Assembly (NCBI RefSeq): GCF_001187725.1
Contig: NZ_LGIQ01000009.1
Span: 2,107,493-2,171,492 of the forward strand
DNA length: 64,000 nucleotides
Source of the DNA: Brevibacillus reuszeri
GTDB lineage: Bacteria; Bacillota; Bacilli; Brevibacillales; Brevibacillaceae
Direction: 5' to 3'
In this document: piece by piece, positions 20,971 through 30,758 of the stretch
How the letters are laid out: every line of letters starts with the position of its first letter
Numbering within the stretch: position 1 is the stretch's first letter
Program-made: the position numbers and the translations under genes
The notes under the pieces: generated by a model
The model's input: the letters and a program-made list of their open reading frames with translations, nothing else
Databases searched by the model: none
What the model was told of the DNA's origin: nothing

Positions 20971-23664
20971 ATGAAATTTAGAACGAAACTGTATGCAGGC
21001 TTTTGTATCATTATCGTCCTCGGTATTATTCTCGTGTCTGTGATGATGAGTATGCTCAATCAACTTAATCACAATTTGAATCGAGTTGTCCAGGAACGAT
21101 ACGAAAAGGTTCGATTGGTCAATATTATTTATCATGAGCTAAATAGTATTAGCAGGGACTCGCGTGGTTTGCTTGCAAACCCTCCCTCTGAGCTGTTGCC
21201 GACTTTTCAGGTAAACATCGATCAGAACAACATAAAGCTGAAGCAAGCACTGGAAGATATCGGGGACTTGGAGCTTGAGGGAAAAACACGCGAGCTGGTC
21301 CAGAAGCTGCGAGGATTTGGCAATGTTTATCAGAATAATCAATATAAAATTGAGGCATTGCGGGAGGCTGGCAAGGAAGAAGAGGCCAACCATTTGTACT
21401 GGTACGAGAGTAGAGATATTCGCGAGCAAATGTTTGAGATTATCGATGATCTGAAAAAAATCGAGGAGCAAGCGATGGCAGATGAGCTTGCACAATCAAA
21501 AAATGGCTATGAGTTCACTCTCAAAATGACGTACATATACGTTGTAGTTGGTGTCGTAATCGGGATTGGGGTTACGATCTGGGTTGTGAGAAGCTTAACG
21601 GGCAGTCTCAACCGAATCACCTCCGTCATGACAGAGGTTGCGGATTATGAAACGGACAAGCTGCCGCGTTTAACGATTCATTCGGAGGATGAAATCGGCG
21701 CCATTTCCAATGCGTACAACAATATGACAGAAGCATTGGAGGGCCATATTCGGAAGGTAAAGGAGTTTAGTGATACTGCGGAGAACCAAAGCTGGTTAAA
21801 AACACAAGTAGCTGAAATGGCTACGATGTATGCAGGAATCGAGAGTCTTCAGGAGCTCGCAAGCCTGTTTATTACGAAGGTGACGCCAATGGTTGGGGCG
21901 AGCTACGGCGTTTTTTATACGAAGGAAGGCAAAGGCGAAGCTGCCAGACTGCGCAAACTGGCGGCTTATGCGGACAACGAGGGCAGCTTTGGAGGAGAGT
22001 TTCGTTTAGGGGAAGGGCTTGTCGGGCAGTGCGCCTTGGAAAACCGTGAGATCATCCTCACAGATATCCCTGATGATTATATCAAAATTACCTCTGGCAT
22101 CGGTTTGGCGAAACCGACGATGATCATGATCCTTCCTGCAGAGTTTGAGGGAGAAGTGCTGGCTGTAGTTGAATTGGCTTCTTTTACGGAATTCAATTCC
22201 CTTCAGCAAATGCTGTTTGATGAAGTCATGAGTAGTGTTGGGGTCACGATCAATAGTATTGTTAGCCGCATGCAAGTCGAGAAATTGCTCCAAGAATCAC
22301 AGGCACTGACAGAAGAACTACAAAGTCAATCTGAAGAGCTCCAGCTTCAGCAGGAGGAGCTGCGGACCATTAATGAAAAGCTTGAGGAGCAATACGAGAA
22401 CTCGGAGCAAAAGACAGCAGAGCTGGAAAAAACGAGGCTGATTCTGGAGGAAAAAGCCCAGCAGCTGGCGATTAGCTCCCAATACAAATCAGAGTTTCTG
22501 GCTAATATGTCTCATGAACTGCGTACACCGCTCAATAGCTTGCTCATTCTCGCTCAGATGCTTGCTGAGAACAACGAAAAAACTCTCTTGCCGAAGCAAG
22601 TGGAGTACGCCAACACGATTCATTCAGCAGGAAATGATCTGCTGCATTTAATTAACGATATTTTGGATTTGGCAAAGATCGAATCAGGAAATGACGAGGT
22701 ATATCCAGAGGAAGTCACGCTTCAAACGGTCAAGACATTAGTAGAGAAGCAGTTTATGCCGGTTGCCCGTCAAAGGGGGCTTCAGTTTACAGTGGATCTC
22801 TCTGCTGGTCTGCCAAAAATGATTTGGACAGATGAGCGGCGATTGCAGCAAATTTTGAAAAACCTGCTGTCAAATGCTTTTAAGTTCACAGAACAGGGGA
22901 GCGTCCGTCTCCATATCGGAATGGTAAACGAAGAAATATCGGGTATTCATGACGATAGGGTCATTGCATTTTCCGTTATGGATACAGGGATTGGGGTCTC
23001 TAAAGAAAATCAGGAAATCATTTTTGAGGAATTTAAACAAGCAGATGGTACGACGAGTAGAAAATATGGTGGAACCGGCCTTGGTTTGTCCATAAGCCGG
23101 AAGATCGCCGAGCTATTAGGCGGACATATTGGGATCGAGAGCGAGGAAGGCTTGGGAAGCACCTTTACGCTTTATTTGCCAGCTCGTCACGCGGATGCTA
23201 CGTCTGGGGAGAGGGAGGCTGCGGCTGGCGTATTCCATGACGAAGAGCCTGTGCAATCGATCACAGAGGCAGGTTCTGCAGAAGCGCTGCTGGTCGGAAA
23301 GAAAATCCTGATTGTCGACGATGATATGCGCAATATATTCGCGCTTACGACAGCCATCGAAGGCCATCACATGAAGGTGGTTTTTGCTGAAAATGGACGC
23401 GAAGCTATCGATGTTTTAGTGGGAAATCCGGATATCGATTTAATTTTGATGGATATTATGATGCCAGAGATGGATGGGTTTGAAGCGATGCGAATCATCC
23501 GTCAAAAGAAAGAGTACCAAACGTTGCCGATTATCGCCCTGACCGCAAAAGCCATGAAGCACGACAGGGAGCAATGCATAGAAGCAGGCGCATCCGACTA
23601 TATTAGCAAGCCTGTAAATTTAGAGCAGCTGTTCTCTTTAATGAGGGTATGGCTTTACAGATAG
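20971..23664 (+). CDS. Hybrid sensor histidine kinase (4HB sensor, HAMP, GAF, HisKA, HATPase, receiver)
   Basis: The 897-residue membrane protein has TM1 (about 8-28), an extracytoplasmic helical sensor of about 150 residues like the four-helix-bundle MCP sensor, and TM2 (about 188-208). Then come HAMP, a GAF-like domain (about 285-430), a long Gln/Glu coiled coil (440-500) and a HisKA with His515 in NMSHELRTPLN. The ATPase domain has DTGIGV and GTGLGLSISRKI, and a C-terminal receiver has Asp828 in LILMDIMMPEMDG. It has the make-up of kinases that integrate envelope signals and pass phosphate through their own receiver. A HAMP-plus-GAF kinase followed by CheR and a response-regulator kinase suggests one signalling unit. 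Confidence 0.9.
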   Translation: MKFRTKLYAGFCIIIVLGIILVSVMMSMLNQLNHNLNRVVQERYEKVRLVNIIYHELNSISRDSRGLLANPPSELLPTFQVNIDQNNIKLKQALEDIGDLELEGKTRELVQKLRGFGNVYQNNQYKIEALREAGKEEEANHLYWYESRDIREQMFEIIDDLKKIEEQAMADELAQSKNGYEFTLKMTYIYVVVGVVIGIGVTIWVVRSLTGSLNRITSVMTEVADYETDKLPRLTIHSEDEIGAISNAYNNMTEALEGHIRKVKEFSDTAENQSWLKTQVAEMATMYAGIESLQELASLFITKVTPMVGASYGVFYTKEGKGEAARLRKLAAYADNEGSFGGEFRLGEGLVGQCALENREIILTDIPDDYIKITSGIGLAKPTMIMILPAEFEGEVLAVVELASFTEFNSLQQMLFDEVMSSVGVTINSIVSRMQVEKLLQESQALTEELQSQSEELQLQQEELRTINEKLEEQYENSEQKTAELEKTRLILEEKAQQLAISSQYKSEFLANMSHELRTPLNSLLILAQMLAENNEKTLLPKQVEYANTIHSAGNDLLHLINDILDLAKIESGNDEVYPEEVTLQTVKTLVEKQFMPVARQRGLQFTVDLSAGLPKMIWTDERRLQQILKNLLSNAFKFTEQGSVRLHIGMVNEEISGIHDDRVIAFSVMDTGIGVSKENQEIIFEEFKQADGTTSRKYGGTGLGLSISRKIAELLGGHIGIESEEGLGSTFTLYLPARHADATSGEREAAAGVFHDEEPVQSITEAGSAEALLVGKKILIVDDDMRNIFALTTAIEGHHMKVVFAENGREAIDVLVGNPDIDLILMDIMMPEMDGFEAMRIIRQKKEYQTLPIIALTAKAMKHDREQCIEAGASDYISKPVNLEQLFSLMRVWLYR

Positions 23665-23678
23665 GTGGGACGAACCGG

Positions 23679-24521
23679 ATGGCAGACATCAACGTGCAGG
23701 ATCATTTGGAGTTGGAAAAAATCGAGATGACGATTCTGCTGGAAGCGATTTATCGCTATTACGGATTTGATTTTAGAAATTATGCAGAACCGTTTCTGCA
23801 GCGCAGAGTCTGGCATCGAATTCGGGCCGAAAAGGTAAGAAGCATATCTGGCCTGCAAGAGAAGATCCTGCATGAGCCAGAGGCCATGAAAAGACTGCTC
23901 GATGACTTATCGATCAATGTGACCGAGATGTTTAGGGACCCGCCATTTTTTCTGGCATTTCGAACGAAAATAGTTCCCTTGTTGAAGGATATCCCGTCCA
24001 TTCGAATCTGGCATGTAGGCTGCTCGTCAGGGGAAGAAGTTTACTCCATGGCGATTCTCTTGAAGGAAGAAGGCCTCTACGAAAAGACGAAGCTATACGC
24101 CACAGACATGAACGAAAGAATCGTTGATCAAGCAAAAAGAGGCATCTTCCCTTTGGATCGCATGCAGATGTATACGAAAAATTACTTGCAAGCGGGAGGG
24201 AAGCGGGCGTTTTCCGAGTATTATACGGCTTCTGTGGAAAATGTCGTTTTTCAACCGTGTTTACGTGAAAACATCGTATTCGCGCAGCACAATTTAGCAA
24301 CAGATCATTCCTTTAACGATTTTCACGTCATTATTTGCAGAAATGTAATGATTTATTTCAATAAATTATTGCAGGATCACGTCCATAGTTTGCTTTACGA
24401 AAGTCTCGTGTTATCAGGCTTTCTCGGTTTGGGTAATAGAGAGGGGGTAAAGTATACTAGCCATGCGAACTACTATCAGGAATTTGACTGCTCAGAAAAA
24501 ATCTACAGAAAAATCAGATGA
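23679..24521 (+). CDS. cheR: CheR-type protein-glutamate methyltransferase
   Basis: The 280-residue protein starts at ATG 23679 with AGGTGGG ahead; an earlier in-frame ATG lies inside the preceding gene. The N-terminal helical domain (residues 1-90) precedes a SAM-binding fold with WHVGCSSGEEVYSMAILL, YATDMNE, and the HVIICRNVMIYFN motif that marks CheR. The usual substrate is chemoreceptor glutamates, but no receptor or CheB is in this window. Orphan CheR proteins beside hybrid kinases are known in sporulation- and biofilm-type sensory systems. It may modify the 4HB/HAMP kinase just upstream, which is inference. Confidence 0.88.
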   Translation: MADINVQDHLELEKIEMTILLEAIYRYYGFDFRNYAEPFLQRRVWHRIRAEKVRSISGLQEKILHEPEAMKRLLDDLSINVTEMFRDPPFFLAFRTKIVPLLKDIPSIRIWHVGCSSGEEVYSMAILLKEEGLYEKTKLYATDMNERIVDQAKRGIFPLDRMQMYTKNYLQAGGKRAFSEYYTASVENVVFQPCLRENIVFAQHNLATDHSFNDFHVIICRNVMIYFNKLLQDHVHSLLYESLVLSGFLGLGNREGVKYTSHANYYQEFDCSEKIYRKIR

Positions 24522-26397
24522 ACGATCGCTAGTGGATGTCCCTGAACAGAAAGTAAGTATTTTACTGGTAGATGACCGTGCCGAAAATCTGTTGGCACTG
24601 GAAGCGGTGCTTAGCTCTCCCAAATACCATCTGGTTTGTGCCCATTCTGGAGAAGAGGCTCTGAAATATGTTCTAAAGCAAGATTTTGCCGCTATCTTGC
24701 TCGATGTACAAATGCCGGGTTTAAATGGCTTCGAAACAGCAAAGCTTATCAAGGCAAGGGAAAAATCGCGACATATTCCGATTTTATTTATCACGGCCAT
24801 CAGCCAGGAAGCGGAGCATGTCTTTCACGGCTATAGTGTCGGAGCGATCGATTATATTTTTAAGCCGTTTCAGCCAGAAGCGTTGCAGAAAAAGGTAGAA
24901 GAATTCGTTCGAATTTACCAAAATCATGAACGCATGTTGCTCAAGGGAGAGCGTGAACTTGAGGAAGTTCATCAAAAGCTGGATCGCGTTACGTTTGACT
25001 TACGAAAATCTGAGGCATTAGCGCGGGTAATCAGTGAAACGCTGAAGGATACCATTGTCACTTTTGATGAACAGGGGTACGTTTTGTCGGCAAATGATGC
25101 AGTAGAGAGTATGTTTGGCTATTCAGCGGAGGAACTAATCGGTGAGCTGTTCAATACGCTTTTACCTGAATTAAAACAAGAGAATCCTTGTCTGCTTGCC
25201 TCTAATCTGATTGAAACGATAGCGGTGCGCAGAAATAACAGTATGTTTCCGGTTGAGGCTCAGCTTGGGGATGCAAGTATCGAGGAGCAGACTATTTACG
25301 TATGTTCCATCCGTGATATTACAGAGCGAAAGCAACTGGAGGAGGGACGGAAACAAAAGCTCAGAAACGATCTTTATTTGTCTCAAGAACGGTTTCGCAT
25401 CATTTTTGAGTCCTCTCCCTGTCTGATCTCGATTTTATCCTTGGAGGATGGCAGATATATGGATGTGAATCCGGGGTGGCTGGAAATTACCGGTTATGAG
25501 TACGACGAGGTAGCAGGAAAAGCCTTTGATATTTTGCCAATGACCGCAGCTTCAGACGAGGAAGCGACAGAAGGGGATTCGCTTGATTTGCGACGGCCCG
25601 TTCATAATGTCAAGATTAGCTACGTAACTAAATCAGATGAGAAGCGTGAAGGGTTATTGTCCACAAAAATCTTGGATATCGAGGGCGAGACATGTGTACT
25701 CTGTTTTATTACCGATATTACGGAGCGGGTTCGCCTGGAGAATGAAATGATTCGACTGGATCGCTTGAATTTGATCGGGGAAATGGCGGCTGGCATTGCC
25801 CATGAGATTCGAAACCCGATGACAACCGTCCGCGGCTTTTTGCAATTGTCCAATCACAGTCCCCAAAATCCGTTGCAATACATCGATTTAATGTTAAATG
25901 AGTTGGATCGTGCCAATGCCATTATTACCGAGTTTCTTACTCTGGCAAAAAACAAAGTAAATGACAAACAAGTGCAGGATTTGAATGCGATCATTGAATC
26001 GCTGTTTCCGTTGATACAAGCAGAGGCTCTGCTTTCTGATAAATATATAAGTCTGGAGCTGGGTGAATGCACCCATTTCGCTATGGATGAAAAAGAAATT
26101 CGGCAAATGATCTTGAATCTTGCCTTGAATGGATTAGAGGCAATGACCGCAGGGGGACGATTGTCGATCAAAACACATACAGAGCAGCAACGTGTGGTAC
26201 TGGAAATTCACGATGAAGGAACAGGTATCAAGCCTGAGCTGATCCAAAAAATCGGAACGCCCTTTTTTACGACAAAAGAGACAGGGACAGGCTTGGGGCT
26301 AGCTATTTGCTACAGTGTAGCGGACCGCCATCATGCTGAAATAGAAGTGAAGACAGATCATACCGGAACGATCTTTTTTGTCCGTTTTAAAATGTAG
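24463..26397 (+). CDS. Response regulator - PAS - PAS - histidine kinase fusion
   Basis: The 644-residue soluble protein overlaps the end of cheR by 59 bases. A receiver domain (about 28-150) has Asp81 in ILLDVQMPGLNG and Lys in IFKPFQP. A coiled coil follows, then two PAS domains (about 190-300 and 315-425, each closed by a DITER motif). HisKA His447 is in GIAHEIRNPMTTVRGFLQL, and the ATPase motifs are NGLEAM, DEGTGI and TGLGLAICYSV. The kinase end is like KinA/KinE-type sporulation kinases. An N-terminal receiver suggests it is switched by the hybrid kinase upstream. There is no good ribosome binding site; GAGGGGG lies about 16 bases upstream, so translational coupling to cheR is likely. 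Confidence 0.88.
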   Translation: MRTTIRNLTAQKKSTEKSDERSLVDVPEQKVSILLVDDRAENLLALEAVLSSPKYHLVCAHSGEEALKYVLKQDFAAILLDVQMPGLNGFETAKLIKAREKSRHIPILFITAISQEAEHVFHGYSVGAIDYIFKPFQPEALQKKVEEFVRIYQNHERMLLKGERELEEVHQKLDRVTFDLRKSEALARVISETLKDTIVTFDEQGYVLSANDAVESMFGYSAEELIGELFNTLLPELKQENPCLLASNLIETIAVRRNNSMFPVEAQLGDASIEEQTIYVCSIRDITERKQLEEGRKQKLRNDLYLSQERFRIIFESSPCLISILSLEDGRYMDVNPGWLEITGYEYDEVAGKAFDILPMTAASDEEATEGDSLDLRRPVHNVKISYVTKSDEKREGLLSTKILDIEGETCVLCFITDITERVRLENEMIRLDRLNLIGEMAAGIAHEIRNPMTTVRGFLQLSNHSPQNPLQYIDLMLNELDRANAIITEFLTLAKNKVNDKQVQDLNAIIESLFPLIQAEALLSDKYISLELGECTHFAMDEKEIRQMILNLALNGLEAMTAGGRLSIKTHTEQQRVVLEIHDEGTGIKPELIQKIGTPFFTTKETGTGLGLAICYSVADRHHAEIEVKTDHTGTIFFVRFKM

Positions 26398-26420
26398 AGG
26401 CCATGTGCCTCTTTTTTCTT
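26394..26420 (+). terminator. Terminator after the signalling block
   Basis: AGAGGC and GCCTCT around CATGT, followed by TTTTTC. Confidence 0.65.
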
Positions 26421-26486
26421 TTTCTTGCAGGCTATCGCTATCTTTTTGCAAACTGAATGCAAGCAAAAGGAAACGGGAGTGATCAT

Positions 26487-28424
26487 GTGCGAGAGTATTT
26501 GCTCTATCTCAAGGAAGAAGCGAGATCCATACAGGCTTATGTTTCCCCCTGCTTTGAGGTTGATCTGATGTATTGGCGAGATCGGGAAGGCTGCAAACTG
26601 CATATAATGGGAAAAAGCACTTCTCTGGCACTGATATTTTCTTTGCGAGAAATCATGAACTCCTACTTTCAAGTGTCTTACGGTAGGGATAAACGAATCA
26701 ACGATCAAGGGCTTGAAAAGATAAAGCAGATGATTTTGGAATATGTACGAGAAGTGAGTCATTTATATAGGCGTGAGGCAGCGGGTAAAGAATCATTACG
26801 AGATGAGTGGTTTATGTGGGAGATGAGCGACTTTGCTGATGCTCACTTAACAGGCAAAAAAGTACAAGCAATGAATGACGATAAGGAGAATTTGAGTTCT
26901 TCTGCAAAGGCACATCGAGTAGCTTTTGCAGGGAGATCGCTTTTGTGGGAAGAGGTAGAGACGCTGCGGCAAAAGCGAGGGTTAGATGATCATGACAGCA
27001 CAGCTGCACTGCAACGCATGGTTCTGGCGGAACAGGCAGAGTGGCAGCCAGGGATACGTCTATCTGTGAAAAAAAGCTGGTGGCGCAATCACTTGGAACT
27101 GAGCTGTGAGCGATGCGGAAGCGGGAGGGGAGACTTGGAGCTGACTGTGTGCCATAGCTGCGGACAAGGCTGCGCGTACTGTACAGTATGCCTCGGGATG
27201 GGAAGAAGCAAGTGCTGCACGCCTTATCTATTAGTGCCCGCACAGTCTGGCGTGTCATCCGTGAAGAAGGCGAAAGGACGCGTTCGTGATGTCTCCCGAT
27301 TGCAGTGGAAGGGCAGTTATTCCAAAGATCAGGCTACAGCAGCAGAGCTGGCACGACGCTTTGTCGCCAGCCCACGCCCCGGGTTGGATGAGTTTTTGAT
27401 CTGGGCGGTTTGCGGAGCAGGGAAAACGGAGCTATTGTTCCCATCAATTGCGGAGGCTCTGTCGGCAGGAGGGCGGGTTTTGATTGCTACACCGCGAAAA
27501 GATGTTGTGCTAGAGCTTGCACCGCGTATACAAAAAGTGTTTCCAAATGCTCAGGTTATAGCCGTGCATGGGTCGAGTGCACAAAAATGGGAAGACGGTG
27601 ATATTACTATCGCGACGACACATCAGGTCATGCGTTACTATCGCAGGTTTCCGCTTGTTGTGCTCGATGAAGCAGACGCCTTTCCCTATCACAATAATCT
27701 GGTTTTGTATCGGGCGGTGGCCAGAGCGGTGCAGGCAGGGGGGAAGATGCTTTACTTGAGCGCAACACCACCACGCTATTTAAAAAAGCGACTGATTCTA
27801 AGCAAAGGGAGACTCTTTACTCACTCTTCTGGCATACCTCTGTCATCAGCATCACACGTTCTGCTGCCAGGTCGCTATCATGGTTCCGCGTTACCTGTCC
27901 CAAAAGTGATCACTGTCCAAGGGTTGCATAAGCGTGTTCAATCGAATCGGCCGGTTGCAGAGCTCATTGAAATGGTACGCGGTTCACTGGACAATGGACG
28001 CCAAGTGTTTCTGTTTGTTCCTCGAATTGATGATGTAGAAAAAGTGCTCGTTTATATACAAAAGCAGATACCCGCACATGCATCGCAGATGGCAGGAGTT
28101 CACGCGGCGGATTCCTCACGTGAGGAAAAGGTCATGGCATTTCGAGAACGACGATATACCCTTATGGTAACCACAACGATTTTGGAGCGGGGCGTCACAA
28201 TTCCGCGTAGTGATGTTGTAGTACTGGGAGCTGAGGCTCCTGTGTTTGATGAGGCGTCATTGGTGCAAATAGCTGGGCGGGTTGGAAGATCTTTCGATGA
28301 TACGACGGGGACGGTATTGTTTTTACAGGCAGATCGCGCGAGTTCCCCCAGGGCGGCTGTCAAACAAATTTGCCGGATGAACCAGCTGGCGGATAAACTG
28401 CGAGCACAGGAGGCAATGACTTGA
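26487..28424 (+). CDS. comFA: ComFA-like competence DNA translocation helicase
   Basis: The protein has about 645 residues. A Cys-rich zinc-binding region (about residues 205-250, with CERCG, CHSCG, CTVC and KCC clusters) precedes a DEAD/DEAH-type motor: Walker A CGAGKTE near residue 308, LDEADAF near 392, SATPP, and a C-terminal helicase domain ending in QIAGRVGRS. ComFA powers inward transport of single-stranded DNA at the membrane during transformation. The N-terminal 200 residues are longer than in B. subtilis. GTG 26487 has GGGAG about nine bases upstream and is preferred; ATG 26457, in frame, has none. It overlaps comFC by four bases. Confidence 0.9.
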   Translation: MREYLLYLKEEARSIQAYVSPCFEVDLMYWRDREGCKLHIMGKSTSLALIFSLREIMNSYFQVSYGRDKRINDQGLEKIKQMILEYVREVSHLYRREAAGKESLRDEWFMWEMSDFADAHLTGKKVQAMNDDKENLSSSAKAHRVAFAGRSLLWEEVETLRQKRGLDDHDSTAALQRMVLAEQAEWQPGIRLSVKKSWWRNHLELSCERCGSGRGDLELTVCHSCGQGCAYCTVCLGMGRSKCCTPYLLVPAQSGVSSVKKAKGRVRDVSRLQWKGSYSKDQATAAELARRFVASPRPGLDEFLIWAVCGAGKTELLFPSIAEALSAGGRVLIATPRKDVVLELAPRIQKVFPNAQVIAVHGSSAQKWEDGDITIATTHQVMRYYRRFPLVVLDEADAFPYHNNLVLYRAVARAVQAGGKMLYLSATPPRYLKKRLILSKGRLFTHSSGIPLSSASHVLLPGRYHGSALPVPKVITVQGLHKRVQSNRPVAELIEMVRGSLDNGRQVFLFVPRIDDVEKVLVYIQKQIPAHASQMAGVHAADSSREEKVMAFRERRYTLMVTTTILERGVTIPRSDVVVLGAEAPVFDEASLVQIAGRVGRSFDDTTGTVLFLQADRASSPRAAVKQICRMNQLADKLRAQEAMT

Positions 28425-29215
28425 AGAACAAGACCTGTGTTAGCTGCGGAGGCCATATTTCCTCACTCGCAAAAGAAGCGGTTGTTCGTAAATGGGCTCG
28501 GAAATTAAGCAACCAAGCGCGCTACCCGGTCGTTTATCGGTTAATAGCAGGCATTTCTCTCTGCGCAGAATGCCTGGAGGTCCTCCCTGTGATTGGAGAT
28601 CTAATCTGCCAAAGATGTGGGCGTGAGCAGGGAAAGGATATGTCTTTTGATAACCTGTGTCACGATTGTAAGATCGTTCAGGAGGAGACGCTCGTCAGTA
28701 ATCGCAGTCTACTGCACTATAACGATTGGGGAAAAAATCTACTTGGCCTATATAAATATCGCGGGGATGAACGGCTTGCAGTTTTTTACGGTGGGCTTCT
28801 CGCCGTTACTTTCTTTCGCTATCATGACCCTTCCTCCTTTGTGTGTATTACTACAGTCCCTCTACATAACAAGCGTTTGTATGAACGCGGTTTTAATCAG
28901 GTCGATCTGCTGGTTGCTGAACTTAGTAGAGCAATTGGCGTTCCTGTACGAACGCTTTTGCAACGAACCAAAGAGACCGCAAAGCTAAGCAAACAAGGAG
29001 GGCGTACCGCACGTCAGGACAGTATGCGAGAAGCCTTTGCCTGGGTTGGAGATAAAGAACTCTCGACTTTACACAATTCATGCCATCAGCCGTATAAAAT
29101 CTTGCTTGTGGATGATATTTTTACAACAGGATCAACACTGCGTTCATGTGCAAGTGTTCTACGAGCACATTTGGGGGCACTTTGTGAAATTTACTCCTTG
29201 ACAATATACCGATAG
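28421..29215 (+). CDS. comFC: ComFC-like competence phosphoribosyltransferase-fold protein
   Basis: The 264-residue protein starts at TTG with GGAGG eight bases upstream, overlapping the comFA stop (TTGA). The N-terminus has a CVSCG...CAEC...CQRCG...CHDC zinc-ribbon set. The C-terminal PRTase-type domain shows VPLHNKRLYERGFNQ and the PRPP-loop motif LLVDDIFTTGSTL. This is the ComFC/GntX family, required for DNA uptake. It is cytoplasmic and a partner of ComFA. Confidence 0.92.
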   Translation: MKNKTCVSCGGHISSLAKEAVVRKWARKLSNQARYPVVYRLIAGISLCAECLEVLPVIGDLICQRCGREQGKDMSFDNLCHDCKIVQEETLVSNRSLLHYNDWGKNLLGLYKYRGDERLAVFYGGLLAVTFFRYHDPSSFVCITTVPLHNKRLYERGFNQVDLLVAELSRAIGVPVRTLLQRTKETAKLSKQGGRTARQDSMREAFAWVGDKELSTLHNSCHQPYKILLVDDIFTTGSTLRSCASVLRAHLGALCEIYSLTIYR

Positions 29216-29303
29216 CCAGGTTGGTAAAATTGCGTTATCATGGAAGCAAACAACAGTCTGGAATCGGTGCGAACTTTTCGAATGAGCAAAGGGGTTGTCG
29301 TTT

Positions 29304-29735
29304 ATGTCTCTGGGTAAACTCGCAAATTGCTCGCGGTGTGATGCTCTTTTTGTACAAGTAGTCCGCGACATTTGCCCCAAGTGCAGTCAAATAGTGGAAC
29401 AAGAATATGAGAAATGCGCCAAATTTCTGCGTAAACGTGAAAATCGCGGATCAAATATTCACGTCGTGAGCGAAGAAACTGGCGTGAGTGTAAAGCAAAT
29501 TACCAAATTTATTAGAGAAGGCCGGATCTCTATTGAAGGAAATCCAAACCTTGGTTATCCGTGTGAAGTTTGTGGTTTTATGATTCGGACAGGCAATATG
29601 TGTGAATCCTGCATGAAGGGCCTAAAACACGAAATCAATCAGCAGCTTGACGTTGATCAGCGATTGGAAGCGGACAGTCGTGCACGCTTGGCGGAAGCTG
29701 CTGCCTATCGAAGAAAGCAGAATAGTGACGAATAG
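29304..29735 (+). CDS. yvyF: YvyF-type flagellar-operon zinc protein
   Basis: The protein has 143 residues. It opens with CSRCDALFVQ...CPKC, contains a helix-turn-helix-like segment (VSEETGVSVKQITKFIREGRI) and a second pair CEVCGFMI...CESC. This order is diagnostic of the YvyF family (TIGR03826), always located ahead of flgM. Start ATG 29304 is chosen because AAGGGG lies nine bases upstream; an in-frame TTG at 29295 is too close. Function is poorly known; a regulatory role in flagellar expression is supposed. Confidence 0.88.
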   Translation: MSLGKLANCSRCDALFVQVVRDICPKCSQIVEQEYEKCAKFLRKRENRGSNIHVVSEETGVSVKQITKFIREGRISIEGNPNLGYPCEVCGFMIRTGNMCESCMKGLKHEINQQLDVDQRLEADSRARLAEAAAYRRKQNSDE

Positions 29736-29771
29736 TTTTGCTCAAAAAAACTAATCGAGAGCAGCGAATTT

Positions 29772-29806
29772 GCCGATGATACTACTAGAAGGTATCATCG
29801 GCTTTT
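29772..29806 (+). terminator. Terminator between yvyF and flgM
   Basis: GCCGATGATAC and GGTATCATCGGC with TTTTTT. Confidence 0.92.
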
Positions 29807-29903
29807 TTATGTTTAGATGAACGGTAAAACGTTGTCAAAGCGGGTCGAGCAGACCAGCCAGTAACCAATAAAATGTCCGGTGGTTTGAGAGGATGGTTAG
29901 CAC

Positions 29904-30179
29904 ATGCGCATTAACGAGCCCAACCGTATAGGGATGATCAATGCTTATAACAAGTCAGGGAATACGCCTGTCGGAAAGAGCGGTAAGATCCCAATGGGGA
30001 AAGACAAAGTAGACATTTCTACAGAAGCGTTGGAAATGCAAAGACAGGTAGAAGATCCGAATTCCCCGCAACGCAGAGAAAAAGTGGATCAACTGAAAAA
30101 GCAAGTGGAGGAAGGCAGCTATCGCGTCTCCAGTGAAAAGATTGCCGAGAAGCTTTTGTCCTTCTGGAAAAAGATATAA
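29904..30179 (+). CDS. flgM: Anti-sigma-D factor FlgM
   Basis: The 91-residue protein has a disordered N-terminus (MRINEPNRIGMINAYNK) and a C-terminal helical part (KVDISTEALEMQRQ...YRVSSEKIAEKLLSF) typical of FlgM, which binds the flagellar sigma factor until hook completion. GAGAGGATGG precedes the ATG. It is first gene of the flgM-flgN-flgK-flgL run. Confidence 0.93.
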   Translation: MRINEPNRIGMINAYNKSGNTPVGKSGKIPMGKDKVDISTEALEMQRQVEDPNSPQRREKVDQLKKQVEEGSYRVSSEKIAEKLLSFWKKI

Positions 30180-30254
30180 AAGTGGATGTTCCCGGGGTTT
30201 TGGAACATCCCCTATAAACAACCTCTCTAGGGAAAATGAGGAGAACTTGAAAAT

Positions 30255-30746
30255 ATGCAAACACTCTACGATCTGCTCGACAATTTGATCCAAATGCACA
30301 AAGCCTTGTATACATTAGCCATGCAAAAGAAGGATGTGCTAGTAAAAGGGGATGTGGATGAGCTGGTGGCCATTACCCACCAGGAACAAAAGCTGATCAA
30401 GGGTGTCACAGCAGTAGAAACAGCCCGCATGAATGCGGTAAGAGAGCTAACTGCTGATAAGGGCTTGACCCTGCAAGAGGGCACGCTGGCTGAGCTGATC
30501 AAGTTGACGACCAGTGCGGAAGAGAAGCTGCGGCTCACATCCTATCGCAACGAGCTTAGCCGAATCGTCAGTGAGCTGCGCGATGCGAACGAGTTGAACC
30601 AGCAGCTGCTGAAGCAATCCCTTTCATTTGTAAACATGACGCTTGATCTGATCACGGATACGCCAGAGGACGATTTCATTTATGGCAAACCGGCAGCGGA
30701 CACGTATCGACAAGCGAACCGAACATTTTTCAACAAAAAAGCGTAA
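30255..30746 (+). CDS. flgN: FlgN-family export chaperone for FlgK/FlgL
   Basis: The 163-residue all-helical, charged protein fits FlgN by size and by position directly ahead of flgK. It binds the hook-filament junction proteins before secretion. The C-terminus (residues 150-163) is basic and probably flexible. GAGGAGA is at the right distance. Sequence motifs are weak in this family, so the call rests largely on order. Confidence 0.85.
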   Translation: MQTLYDLLDNLIQMHKALYTLAMQKKDVLVKGDVDELVAITHQEQKLIKGVTAVETARMNAVRELTADKGLTLQEGTLAELIKLTTSAEEKLRLTSYRNELSRIVSELRDANELNQQLLKQSLSFVNMTLDLITDTPEDDFIYGKPAADTYRQANRTFFNKKA

Positions 30747-30758
30747 AGAGGTGTCGAT

